DNA of 64,000 nt from assembly GCA_947476695.1 (NCBI GenBank), contig CANJRD010000018.1, positions 1 to 64,000 on the forward strand, read 5' to 3'. A program made the position numbers and the translations under genes. The stretch comes from Rhodospirillaceae bacterium. Lineage in GTDB: Bacteria; Pseudomonadota; Alphaproteobacteria; Rhodospirillales; Rhodospirillaceae. The notes beneath the pieces are model-generated. The model was not told the DNA's origin. It saw nothing but the letters and a program-made list of their open reading frames with translations, and did not search any database. This document shows, piece by piece, positions 1-7,990 of this stretch (the stretch's first letter is position 1; each line of letters begins with the position of its first letter).

Positions 1-257
1 ATCATATAGGTCTCGTTGTGACGACCACGCTTGAGGGGTGTGACGTTGTCGCGGTAACGCTCCAGAAGCTGTTTGAGGGTCGTGCGCCGTCGCTCATCCA
101 GGCCGCCCTTAAACTCCCCGCGCTGGATGTTGCCCTCAGTCTCCAGGGTCCACCGTTGGGCGTCGTCTTTTCGGTGGAAAGTCCGGCTGATCGGCTTGAT
201 GCCCAACAGCCTGATTTGCACATTCCACTTACCTCTCCATCGCCGAATACATGCCAA
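1..257 (-). CDS. Tyrosine-type integrase, N-terminal part (runs off left edge)
   Basis: The first 85 residues are visible and continue past the left edge. They start MACIRRWRGKWNVQIRLLG, followed by KPISRTF, an AQRW helix, an RGEF turn and TLKQLLERY. This is the usual AP2-like arm-binding domain plus the beginning of the SAM-like core-binding domain of phage and island integrases; the catalytic R-H-R-Y domain lies outside the window. The start is inferred to be TTG at 257, because it gives a family-like N-terminus and has GGAGAG about 7 nt upstream; GTG within the WNV segment is an alternative. The gene points away from, and lies about 100 bp from, the 3' end of tRNA-Val, the standard layout of an element integrated in a tRNA gene. 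The family call is strong; the intactness of the gene is unknown. Confidence 0.75.
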   Translation of the reverse strand, partial: MACIRRWRGKWNVQIRLLGIKPISRTFHRKDDAQRWTLETEGNIQRGEFKGGLDERRRTTLKQLLERYRDNVTPLKRGRHNETYM

Positions 258-269
258 GGTCGCTCTCCA

Positions 270-281
270 CTGTGATCACAG
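270..281. promoter_or_regulatory. 12-bp perfect palindrome before integrase
   Basis: CTGTGATCACAG is a perfect 12-bp palindrome immediately upstream of the ribosome binding site of the integrase. Its position fits an operator controlling the integrase. The regulator is unknown. Confidence 0.35.
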
Positions 282-356
282 CGTGAACAGCATGAATTTC
301 AGTCAGGGAGGTCTTTCGATGTCGCCAGCTATCTTGCTGAAGTTACGACCGAAAAA

Positions 357-431
357 TGGTGGGCGGTACAGGGATTGAACCTGTGACCCCACGCGTGTGA
401 AGCGTGTGCTCTACCGCTGAGCTAACCGCCC
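357..431 (-). tRNA. tRNA-Val (anticodon CAC), CCA encoded
   Basis: Read on the minus strand the sequence folds as a full cloverleaf. The acceptor stem is GGGCGGT/ACCGCCC, the D arm is GCTC-AGCGGTA-GAGC, the anticodon stem is CACGC/GCGTG with loop TTCACAC (anticodon CAC), and the T arm is ACAGG-TTCAATC-CCTGT. The discriminator is A and the CCA end is encoded (359-357). The 3' end faces the integrase, so this tRNA is the likely attachment target of the island to the left. Confidence 0.93.
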
Positions 432-619
432 GTTCGAGCCCAAGGGGCAGGAGCCGTTAGGCACCTGCAGGATCGAAGGAAACCGCGTTCTAAAGACGGT
501 TGAGGTGGCCGTCAAGGAACGTAGCTGGCCACCAATAACCATATGATAAATGTGTGTTTAGCGTTTGCTTTTGCAACCGTTGGAGGTGGCCAGGCGTAAG
601 GGTGTCTAGAGGGGACTGC

Positions 620-686
620 GCGTACCGCTTTCAAGGGAAAAGCGGGGCTACGCCTGAGGCCCCTCGCTACGAGGGGAGGACCTCAG
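620..686 (+). promoter_or_regulatory. Tandem hairpin leader of the DUF1800 gene
   Basis: Two stems are packed back to back. The first pairs GCGTA (620-624) with TACGC (649-653) and CCGCTTT (625-631) with AAAGCGG (639-645). The second pairs CTGAGG (654-659) with CCTCAG (681-686) and CCCCTC (660-665) with GAGGGG (671-676). The second ends one base before the start codon and holds the Shine-Dalgarno bases around 673-680 in or next to its stem. This looks like a translation-controlling leader. No known riboswitch class was recognised. The rest of 432-619 shows nothing assignable. Confidence 0.4.
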
Positions 687-687
687 A

Positions 688-3114
688 ATGAGGGCCATCG
701 GCGCGCTTGTCTGGTTTCTGCTGGCTGTCGGACTGACGGCCCCATCCCGGGCTGACAGCAATATCGTCATTTATAGCGCCGGCAAGATCTCGGTCGGCGA
801 ATCCCGGCAGCTGACGGTTTATGTGCCCCTGTCGCCGAACACCGTCACGCTCAGCGTGAACGGCGTTCCCGGCGGCGACAGCACCTACGGCACCATCAGT
901 GCCACCGGCCTGTATCAGGCGCCCGCCGCCATCCCCGCGCAGAACAATGTGGTGATCACCGCCGTCAGCACGGCTTACCCGGCGAAGACCGCCACGGCGA
1001 CGATGATCGTCAGCCAGCCGCAGGTGCAACTGTGGAGCACGTCGCCGACGACGGTCAGCGGGACGTTCACGCTCCGCCTGAACGGCAGCAACTTCACGCC
1101 GCAGTCGCAAGTGAAGTTCGGCGATACGGTCCTCACCACGCAGTACAAGTCCGCCACCAGCTTGACCGCGACCGGCACCGTCAGCACCGCGCAAGCGGGA
1201 ACTAAGGTGAAGGTTGCCGTGGTGAATCCCGGTCTCGGTGGCACCACGAGTTCTACCGTCAGCGTGACGGTCGGCAGCAGCGGCAGCGGCGGCACAACGC
1301 CGACACCGACCAATCCGTCGGATGGCGGTGGTTCGGCGACGCCCACAACGCCCACACCCACGCCCACCAATCCCTCGGACGGCAGCACCACGCCGCCGGC
1401 CCCGTCGGTTTCGATCCGGCTGACGCCCACCGGCGTTACGCTGCGTCCGAACGCGACGCAGCAATTCACCGCCAGCGTCAGTGGGTCCTCCAACACCGGC
1501 GTCGTCTACAGCGTCAACGGCGCGGTGGGCGGGAACGCGACGGTTGGCACCATCACGACCGGCGGCCTCTACACGGCGCCCGCCAACGTCCCGACGAACC
1601 GTATCACCGTGTCCGCAACCGCCGCGGCGTCGTCGAGCGCGAGCGCGACGGCGGCCGTCACACTGCAGGGACCACCGAACCCCGGGGTGGGTCTCGGCAC
1701 CGGCAACCTGGCGGCGGCGCGTTTTCTTGAGCAGGCGACCTTCGGTCCGACGCCGGCGGATGTGACGAAACTCAAGGCGATGGGCGCGGAGGCCTGGTTG
1801 GCCGAACAATTCAACATGCCGGCGACCGACATCCCGTTGCCGGGCGCGATGCAGTCGGGCCTGGTGCAGCAGCAGTACCTCAGCCGTCTCACCACGGCGC
1901 CGGATCAGCTGCGTCAGCGCGTGGCTTATGTGCTGGGTTCGATCATCGTCATCTCGATGAACAAGAACATCTATCCCGCGGAGATCGTACCGTATCTGCA
2001 GATCCTCAGCCGTAACGCCTTCGGCAACTATCGCACGCTGCTGGGCGAGATTTCGGTCAGTTCGCAGATGGGCAAGTATCTCGATCTCGCGCGGTCGATG
2101 AAGCCGGGGTCGCAAGGCGGCACCAACGAGAACTATGCGCGCGAAGTGATGCAGCTGTTCTCGCTCGGTCTTGTTGCGCTCAATCAGGATGGCTCGGTGA
2201 AACTCGGCGCCGACGGCAAGCCGATCCCGACCTACGACCAGACCACCGTGCAGCAGATCGCTCTCGCGATGACCGGCTGGGTCTACAAGAATAACGCCTG
2301 GGAGGATTTCTCCGCGCCGATGGAGCCACGCGAGACCAATCACGATACGCGGGCGAAGGCGTTCCTGGGCTGCAACCTGCCCGCCAATCAGACGACGACG
2401 CAGGATATGACGGCGGCGCTGGATTGCATCTTCGCGCATCCCAACGTTGGGCCGTTCATTTCAACGCGTCTCATTCGTCAACTGGTGACCAGCAATCCGA
2501 CGCCGGAATACATCGGTCGGGTCGCCGCCGTGTTCAACGACAACGGCGCGGGTGTACGCGGCGATCTGAAGGCGGTTGTCACGGCAATTCTGACCGACGC
2601 GGAAGCGCGCACCGAAACGCCGAGTTTCACCGGCGGACGCCTGCGCGATCCGATTCAGCATGTGGCCGCTTTCCTGCGCGCGCTGAACGGCAGCATTGCG
2701 CCGACCAACGGCCTGCCGTGGCAGTTCAGTCAGATGGCCTCCACGCCGCTGACTCCGCCCTCGGTGTTCGGATATTACTCGCCGCTCTATCGCATCCCGA
2801 AGTCGTCGCTGATGGGGCCGGAGTTCCAGACCTACACGCCGACTGAGTCCGTGTTCCGCGGCAATCTCTTCTGGCAGATCATCTCAAGCCCCAGCAGCGA
2901 CTTCACGCGCGATGTGACGCCGTTTGTGAATGCCGCCAATGACACCGTCGCGCTGATCGACGCGGTCGATCAGACGTTGATGTACGGCCGCATGCCGGCG
3001 GAGATGCGCCAAAGCCTGGCCACGGCCATCGTCGCCCAAAGCGACACGGCCGGACGCTGGCAGACCGCGCTCTATCTCGGCGCGCTCTCCGGCTTCTACG
3101 CGACGCAGTACTAG
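688..3114 (+). CDS. Secreted DUF1800 family protein with Ig-like and IPT domains
   Basis: The 808-residue protein has a signal peptide (residues 1-23, hydrophobic core then SRAD). Two bacterial Ig-like repeats sit at about 25-110 and 241-329, both containing GTI..GLY.AP. An IPT/TIG-like domain lies between them (about 113-195), followed by a Thr/Pro-rich linker containing TPTNPSDG twice. The C-terminal half is a DUF1800 domain beginning AARFLEQATFGPTP and including NENYAREVMQLFSLG. The biochemical role of DUF1800 is not established. It is regularly paired with DUF1501 proteins, as here with a 12-bp gap, so the two probably act together outside the cytoplasm. Start: ATG with GGGGAGGA upstream. 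Confidence 0.88.
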   Translation: MRAIGALVWFLLAVGLTAPSRADSNIVIYSAGKISVGESRQLTVYVPLSPNTVTLSVNGVPGGDSTYGTISATGLYQAPAAIPAQNNVVITAVSTAYPAKTATATMIVSQPQVQLWSTSPTTVSGTFTLRLNGSNFTPQSQVKFGDTVLTTQYKSATSLTATGTVSTAQAGTKVKVAVVNPGLGGTTSSTVSVTVGSSGSGGTTPTPTNPSDGGGSATPTTPTPTPTNPSDGSTTPPAPSVSIRLTPTGVTLRPNATQQFTASVSGSSNTGVVYSVNGAVGGNATVGTITTGGLYTAPANVPTNRITVSATAAASSSASATAAVTLQGPPNPGVGLGTGNLAAARFLEQATFGPTPADVTKLKAMGAEAWLAEQFNMPATDIPLPGAMQSGLVQQQYLSRLTTAPDQLRQRVAYVLGSIIVISMNKNIYPAEIVPYLQILSRNAFGNYRTLLGEISVSSQMGKYLDLARSMKPGSQGGTNENYAREVMQLFSLGLVALNQDGSVKLGADGKPIPTYDQTTVQQIALAMTGWVYKNNAWEDFSAPMEPRETNHDTRAKAFLGCNLPANQTTTQDMTAALDCIFAHPNVGPFISTRLIRQLVTSNPTPEYIGRVAAVFNDNGAGVRGDLKAVVTAILTDAEARTETPSFTGGRLRDPIQHVAAFLRALNGSIAPTNGLPWQFSQMASTPLTPPSVFGYYSPLYRIPKSSLMGPEFQTYTPTESVFRGNLFWQIISSPSSDFTRDVTPFVNAANDTVALIDAVDQTLMYGRMPAEMRQSLATAIVAQSDTAGRWQTALYLGALSGFYATQY

Positions 3115-3126
3115 GGGAGTAGGATC

Positions 3127-4485
3127 ATGACCGCACATCGCATCCTCTCCCGCCGTGGCCTGTTGCGCGCCACCGGCAGCCTTGCGGGCGCTGCCGCGCT
3201 CGGTCGTCTCGGCATCATGAACGCCGTCGCGCAGACCGCGCCGGATTACCGCGCGCTGGTCTGCATCTTCATGACCGGCGGCAACGATAGCCACAACATG
3301 CTGATCCCGCAGGAGACCGCCGCGTTCAATGCCTATCGCACGCTGCGCAAAGGCCTCGCGCTGCCCGACAACAACACAAAGCTGTTGCAGATCGCGGCGA
3401 AGGACGGCACGCCCTACGCGCTGAACGAAGGCCTGCGTGCACTCGCGCCTTTGTGGACGCAAGGCAAGCTCGCCACGGTCGCCAACGTCGGCATGCTGGT
3501 GCAACCCACCACGCGCGCGGAATATCTCGCCAGAAGTATTCCGTTGCCGACGAACCTGTTCGCGCACGCGGATCAGGTGCTGCAGATGCAACAGGCCAAT
3601 CCCAATGGCACGTCTGGCACGGGCTGGGCCGGGCGCGTGGCGGATGCCTTGCAGCCGATGAACGGCACCGGCAATTTCCCGCCGTCGTTCTCGATGAACG
3701 GCGCGGCGCTGTTCTGCACCGGCAACGTCATCCAGTCGGCCAGCCTCTACCCGGGTTTCAATCTCGGTCTCAACGGCATGACCGCGTGGCCCGACAGCGC
3801 GGCCACGGCCCGTCAGACCGCCTTGCAGGAAATCCTCGCCCTCGATAGCGGTTTGGCGATGGTGCAGGCCAGCAACCGCGTGCGCAGCGATGCGCGCAGC
3901 CTGAACCAAATGCTGGCCGGCGCCGGAAGCGGCCGTCAGCTGACGACGGCGTTCCCGGGCACACAACTCGGCCAGCAGGTACGCCAGGTGGCGCAGATCA
4001 TGAACCTGCGCGCGGCCACCGGGCTGACGCGTCAGGTGTTCTTCTGCTCGATCGGCGGCTTCGACACCCATTCGTCGCAAAGCTGGCAGCAGTGGGACCT
4101 GCTCGGCCAGGTCGGCGACGCGATGGCGGCGCTTTATAATGCGACCGTCGAGATGGGCATCGACCAGGGCGTGGTGCAGTTCACGGAAAGCGACTTCGGC
4201 CGCACGCTCGATCCGAACGGATCGGGCAGTGATCACGGCTGGGGCAGCCATCACCTGGTGCTGGGCGGCGCGGTGAAGGGCGGGGATCTGTACGGCAAGT
4301 TCCCGTTCCCTGCGCTGGGCGGTCCCGACGACGCCAATTCCCGCGGGGTCCTGATCCCGACGACGTCGCTGGATCAGTACGCCGGTACGATGGCCAAGTG
4401 GCTCGGCGTGCAGCCCACCGCCATGACGCAGGTTTTCCCAAACCTGGCGAACTTCCCGACCAGCGACCTAGGCTTCCTGGGCTAG
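3127..4485 (+). CDS. DUF1501 family protein with Tat signal
   Basis: The 452-residue product begins with a twin-arginine signal (SRRGLLRATGSLAG, then a hydrophobic stretch ending AVAQT), so it is probably exported folded. The family hallmark GGNDSHNMLIP follows at about residue 48, and a conserved SIGGFDTHSSQ segment and FTESDFGRTL occur later. DUF1501 proteins belong to the alkaline-phosphatase/sulfatase-like superfamily, but their substrate is unknown. The gene lies 12 bp after the DUF1800 gene with a GGGGAGTAGG ribosome binding site, so the two form an operon. Confidence 0.88.
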   Translation: MTAHRILSRRGLLRATGSLAGAAALGRLGIMNAVAQTAPDYRALVCIFMTGGNDSHNMLIPQETAAFNAYRTLRKGLALPDNNTKLLQIAAKDGTPYALNEGLRALAPLWTQGKLATVANVGMLVQPTTRAEYLARSIPLPTNLFAHADQVLQMQQANPNGTSGTGWAGRVADALQPMNGTGNFPPSFSMNGAALFCTGNVIQSASLYPGFNLGLNGMTAWPDSAATARQTALQEILALDSGLAMVQASNRVRSDARSLNQMLAGAGSGRQLTTAFPGTQLGQQVRQVAQIMNLRAATGLTRQVFFCSIGGFDTHSSQSWQQWDLLGQVGDAMAALYNATVEMGIDQGVVQFTESDFGRTLDPNGSGSDHGWGSHHLVLGGAVKGGDLYGKFPFPALGGPDDANSRGVLIPTTSLDQYAGTMAKWLGVQPTAMTQVFPNLANFPTSDLGFLG

Positions 4486-4515
4486 CGCGCCAAAGGCGGC
4501 TTCGCCTTATATTCG

Positions 4516-4555
4516 CCGCCAACGGGGCTTAGTCCGTTGGCGGACGGGACTTTTT
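4516..4555 (+). terminator. Rho-independent terminator after DUF1501 gene
   Basis: A perfect 10-bp stem CCGCCAACGG/CCGTTGGCGG with an 8-nt loop is followed by a short spacer and TTTTT. It closes the DUF1800-DUF1501 operon. Confidence 0.65.
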
Positions 4556-4642
4556 CCGGCTGGGGGCGTTTCGGCCCCGCAACCATCCCTTTCGCGCGCC
4601 CGCCGCCCGTGCCATTTTTGCGTTTGTTCGGACCGATCCCGC

Positions 4643-6034
4643 ATGCCCAAGCCTAAAACCTCCAAGAAATCTGCCGCCTCACTGCCGCCGGCCGCCCCGT
4701 TGGCGGCTGTTGTTCTGGCCGCCGGTCAGGGCACGCGCATGCGTTCGGCCCAGCCCAAGGTCATGCATAAGGTCGCCAACCGGACGCTGATCGGCCATGT
4801 GGTGGCGACGCTCGCGGACGTCGGCGCCGATCAGGTGGTCGCGGTGATCGGGCCGGAGATGGCCTCGGTCGCGAAAGCCGTTTCCCCGCATCCTTCCGTC
4901 GAACAGACGCAACGTCTCGGCACCGGCCATGCGGTGCTGCAGGCGCGCGATGCGCTGAAGGATTTCAAGGGCGACGTACTGATCGTCTATGGCGACACGC
5001 CCTTCGTGACGCAGGAAACCTATGCGCGGCTGCGCGAAGCCCGCCGTGCGAAGAAGGCGCCGGCGCTGATCGTGCTGGGCTTCGAGCCGAAAGATCCGTC
5101 GTCCTATGGCCGTCTGATCGTCACGAAGAACGGCCTGGAGCGGATTGTCGAATTCAAGGACGCATCGGCCAAGGAACGCAAAGTCCGCCTCTGCAACTCC
5201 GGCATCATGCTGATCGACAGCCAGGTGCTGTGGAAGCTGCTGCCGCAAGTGAAGAACAAGAATGCGAAGGGCGAATACTACCTCACCGATCTCGTCGCAC
5301 TGGCGCGCAAAGCCAAGCTGACCTGCGGTGTGGTCGACGGCACCGAGGACGAGTTGCTTGGCATCAACAGCCGCACCGAACTCGCCGTGGCCGAAGCGCT
5401 GGTGCAAGCGCGCCTGCGCACCGCCGCGATGGAAGGCGGCGCGACCCTGACCGATCCGGGCAGCGTGTTCTTCTCCGCCGACACGAAAGTCGGCAAGGAC
5501 GTCGAGATCGGGCCCTTCACCGTTTTCGGTCCTGGCGTGACCTTGGATGACGGCGCGTCGATCAAAGGCTTCTGCCATATCGAGGGCGCGCATATTTCCG
5601 GCGGTGCGATCGTCGGTCCCTACGCGCGGCTACGCCCCGGGGCGGAGATCGGGCCGGATGCCCATGTCGGCAACTTCGTCGAAGTGAAGAATTCGGTGCT
5701 CGAGGCTGGCGCGAAGGCCAATCATCTCACATATGTGGGTGACGCGACCGTCGGCGCGAAGGCCAACATCGGCGCCGGAACCATCACCGCCAACTATGAC
5801 GGCTTCAACAAATCGCGCACCGAGATCGGCGCGGGGGCGTCGATTGGCTCCAACTCGGTTCTGGTCGCGCCGGTTCGGATCGGGACCGGGGCCATGACCG
5901 GGGCCGGCGCGGTGATCCGCAAGAATGTGCCGGACGATGCCTTGGCCCTGAACGCGGGCGCTCAGGTGACGCACGAAGGCTTTGCCGCCACCTATCGCGC
6001 CAAGAAACAGGCCGCCAAGGCCAAGAAAGCATGA
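4643..6034 (+). CDS. glmU: Bifunctional GlmU: GlcNAc-1-P uridyltransferase / GlcN-1-P acetyltransferase
   Basis: GlmU makes UDP-GlcNAc for peptidoglycan and lipopolysaccharide by acetylating glucosamine-1-phosphate and then coupling it to UTP. The N-terminal nucleotidyltransferase domain shows VVLAAGQGTRMRS..PKVMH (about residues 23-43). The C-terminal half is a left-handed beta-helix of hexapeptide repeats (about 265-445) with RLRPGAEIG, ANYDGFNK and GSNSVLVAPVRIG. The length of 463 is normal. The tail is rich in Lys/Ala. It is followed by glmS, the enzyme two steps earlier in the same pathway. Confidence 0.97.
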   Translation: MPKPKTSKKSAASLPPAAPLAAVVLAAGQGTRMRSAQPKVMHKVANRTLIGHVVATLADVGADQVVAVIGPEMASVAKAVSPHPSVEQTQRLGTGHAVLQARDALKDFKGDVLIVYGDTPFVTQETYARLREARRAKKAPALIVLGFEPKDPSSYGRLIVTKNGLERIVEFKDASAKERKVRLCNSGIMLIDSQVLWKLLPQVKNKNAKGEYYLTDLVALARKAKLTCGVVDGTEDELLGINSRTELAVAEALVQARLRTAAMEGGATLTDPGSVFFSADTKVGKDVEIGPFTVFGPGVTLDDGASIKGFCHIEGAHISGGAIVGPYARLRPGAEIGPDAHVGNFVEVKNSVLEAGAKANHLTYVGDATVGAKANIGAGTITANYDGFNKSRTEIGAGASIGSNSVLVAPVRIGTGAMTGAGAVIRKNVPDDALALNAGAQVTHEGFAATYRAKKQAAKAKKA

Positions 6035-6120
6035 GCGGGGACTTTCGCCTGTTCCGCGCGTTGAGATATGGCGCGCGGGCCGGGTTGAGCCTGGGCCTCA
6101 AAAGTGGGATCGCGGACTAA
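6031..6120 (+). CDS. Possible 29-residue coupling ORF between glmU and glmS
   Basis: An ATG overlaps the glmU stop as ATGA, and the frame stays open for 29 codons to a TAA that directly abuts the glmS ATG. The peptide starts MSGDFRLFRALRYGARAG and ends LKSGIAD; it is basic and has no known match that I recognise. The exact tiling suggests translational coupling of glmU to glmS, with or without a functional peptide. Chance cannot be excluded for so short a frame. Confidence 0.35.
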   Translation: MSGDFRLFRALRYGARAGLSLGLKSGIAD

Positions 6121-7944
6121 ATGTGCGGAATCGTAGGCGTCGTCGGACGTAACAACGCGGCTGACTATCTTCTGGATGCCCTGCGGCGGCTGGAGTATCG
6201 CGGCTATGACTCCGCCGGTCTGGCGACTCTCGTCGACGGCAAAATTCACCGCCGGCGTGCGCCCGGCAAGATTGCCAACCTCGCCAAGCGTCTCGAGGCG
6301 GAACCGCTGAGCGGCAGCGTCGGGATCGGTCATACCCGCTGGGCGACCCATGGCGTGCCGAGCGAGAGCAACGCGCACCCGCACGCCAGCCAGAACGTCG
6401 CGGTGGTGCACAACGGCATCATCGAGAACTTCCAGGAACTGCGCGCGGAGCTGGAAGACAAAGGCCACAAGTTCGACAGCGAAACCGACACCGAAGTCGT
6501 CGTCCACCTGATCACCCAATATCTGAAGGAAGGTCTGTCGGCGGAGAACGCTGTGCAGCGCGCCATTGGCCGCCTCGACGGCGCTTTTGCATTGGCCATC
6601 CTGATCGCCGACCGCGAAGACCTTCTGATCGGCGCGCGCAAAGGCAGCCCGCTGGCTGTCGGCTACGGCAACGGTGAGATGTTCCTGGGCTCCGATGCGA
6701 TGGCCCTCGCGCCGATGACCAATCGCATCACCTATCTCGAAGACGGCGACTGGGCGGTGATGAGCCGCGACAAGGTCACCATTCACAGCCGCGACGGCGC
6801 GGTGGTGGAGCGGCCGATCCGATTGACCTCCGTCTCCGGTGCGATGATCGGCAAGGGCGAGTTCCGCCATTTCATGCTGAAGGAAATCTACGAACAGCCG
6901 CAGGTGCTGGGCGATACGCTGCGCACGCTGTTCAATCCCGTGGCGCGTTCGATCACCTTGCCGGATCTGCCGTTCGATCTCGCCAAGATCGACCGCGTCA
7001 CTATCGTCGGCTGCGGCACCGCTTATCTCGCCGGTCTCGTTGGCAAGTATTGGATCGAGCATCTCGCGCGCGTGCAGGTGGATGCCGACGTCGGCTCCGA
7101 ATACCGCTATCGCGAACCACCGTTGACTCCCGGTGGGCTCGGGCTGTTCATCTCGCAGTCAGGCGAGACGGCCGATACGCTCGCGCCGCTGCGCTATTGC
7201 CGCAGTCAGGGCCAGCACATCGTCTCGGTCGTCAACGTGCCGGAAAGCGCGATCGCGCGCGAGTCCGATGCCGTGTTGCCGACCCACGCCGGCCCGGAAA
7301 TCGGCGTTGCCTCGACCAAAGCCTTCACCACGCAATTGATGGTGCTCGCCAGTTTCGCCATCGCCATGGCCAAGGCGCGCGGCGCGATCGACAGCAAGAC
7401 GGAAGCGCGTCTGTCGACCGCGCTGACGGAAGTGCCCAGCCGCGTGGCCGAAGTGCTGTCGGCGGATGCGCATATCGCCAAGATCGCCGAGGAAGTCGCC
7501 CAAGCGCGCGACGTACTTTATCTCGGCCGCGGCTCGTCGTTCCCGCTGGCGATGGAAGGTGCGCTGAAGCTGAAGGAAATCTCCTACATCCATGCCGAAG
7601 GCTATGCCGCCGGCGAGATGAAACATGGACCCATCGCGTTGATCGACGAGCATGTGCCGGTGGTCGTGATCGCGCCATCGGACAATCTGTTCGAGAAGTC
7701 GCTCTCCAACATCGAGCAAGTCGTCGCCCGTGGCGGCAAGGTGATCCTCATCTCTGACGAGGAAGGCTGCCGCCGCGCCGGCAAGAACGCCGCTCATGCG
7801 ATCTGCATTCCAAGGGTCGATCCCTTCGTCGCCCCGATCCTGTCGGCGATCCCGGTGCAATTGCTGGCCTATCATACCGCCGTGCTCAAAGGCACGGACG
7901 TCGATCAGCCCCGCAATCTGGCGAAGAGCGTGACGGTCGAGTAG
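6121..7944 (+). CDS. glmS: Glutamine-fructose-6-phosphate aminotransferase (isomerizing)
   Basis: GlmS converts fructose-6-phosphate and glutamine to glucosamine-6-phosphate, the committed step to UDP-GlcNAc. The N-terminus MCGIVGVVG carries the nucleophilic Cys that becomes residue 1. HTRWATHG and the glutaminase domain follow to about residue 220. Two SIS sugar-isomerase domains follow, with SQSGETADTLAPLR and YLGRGSSFPLAMEGALKLKE. The C-terminus DQPRNLAKSVTVE is the family's closing motif. The length of 607 is typical. No glmS ribozyme is visible upstream. Confidence 0.97.
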   Translation: MCGIVGVVGRNNAADYLLDALRRLEYRGYDSAGLATLVDGKIHRRRAPGKIANLAKRLEAEPLSGSVGIGHTRWATHGVPSESNAHPHASQNVAVVHNGIIENFQELRAELEDKGHKFDSETDTEVVVHLITQYLKEGLSAENAVQRAIGRLDGAFALAILIADREDLLIGARKGSPLAVGYGNGEMFLGSDAMALAPMTNRITYLEDGDWAVMSRDKVTIHSRDGAVVERPIRLTSVSGAMIGKGEFRHFMLKEIYEQPQVLGDTLRTLFNPVARSITLPDLPFDLAKIDRVTIVGCGTAYLAGLVGKYWIEHLARVQVDADVGSEYRYREPPLTPGGLGLFISQSGETADTLAPLRYCRSQGQHIVSVVNVPESAIARESDAVLPTHAGPEIGVASTKAFTTQLMVLASFAIAMAKARGAIDSKTEARLSTALTEVPSRVAEVLSADAHIAKIAEEVAQARDVLYLGRGSSFPLAMEGALKLKEISYIHAEGYAAGEMKHGPIALIDEHVPVVVIAPSDNLFEKSLSNIEQVVARGGKVILISDEEGCRRAGKNAAHAICIPRVDPFVAPILSAIPVQLLAYHTAVLKGTDVDQPRNLAKSVTVE

Positions 7945-7990
7945 CGGCGCGGGCGAAACCCGCGTATGACGGGGCAGGGGACCTCGTTTC

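Noticed and set aside
432-619. Possible riboswitch or island att sequence between tRNA-Val and the leader
   Set aside because: No conserved riboswitch core and no repeat of the tRNA 3' end could be seen; only the hairpins at 620-686 are convincing.
667-2439. Long open frame on the minus strand opposite the DUF1800 gene
   Set aside because: Its translation is Arg/Gly-rich low-information sequence typical of antisense frames in GC-rich genes, while the plus strand has a recognised domain and signal peptide.
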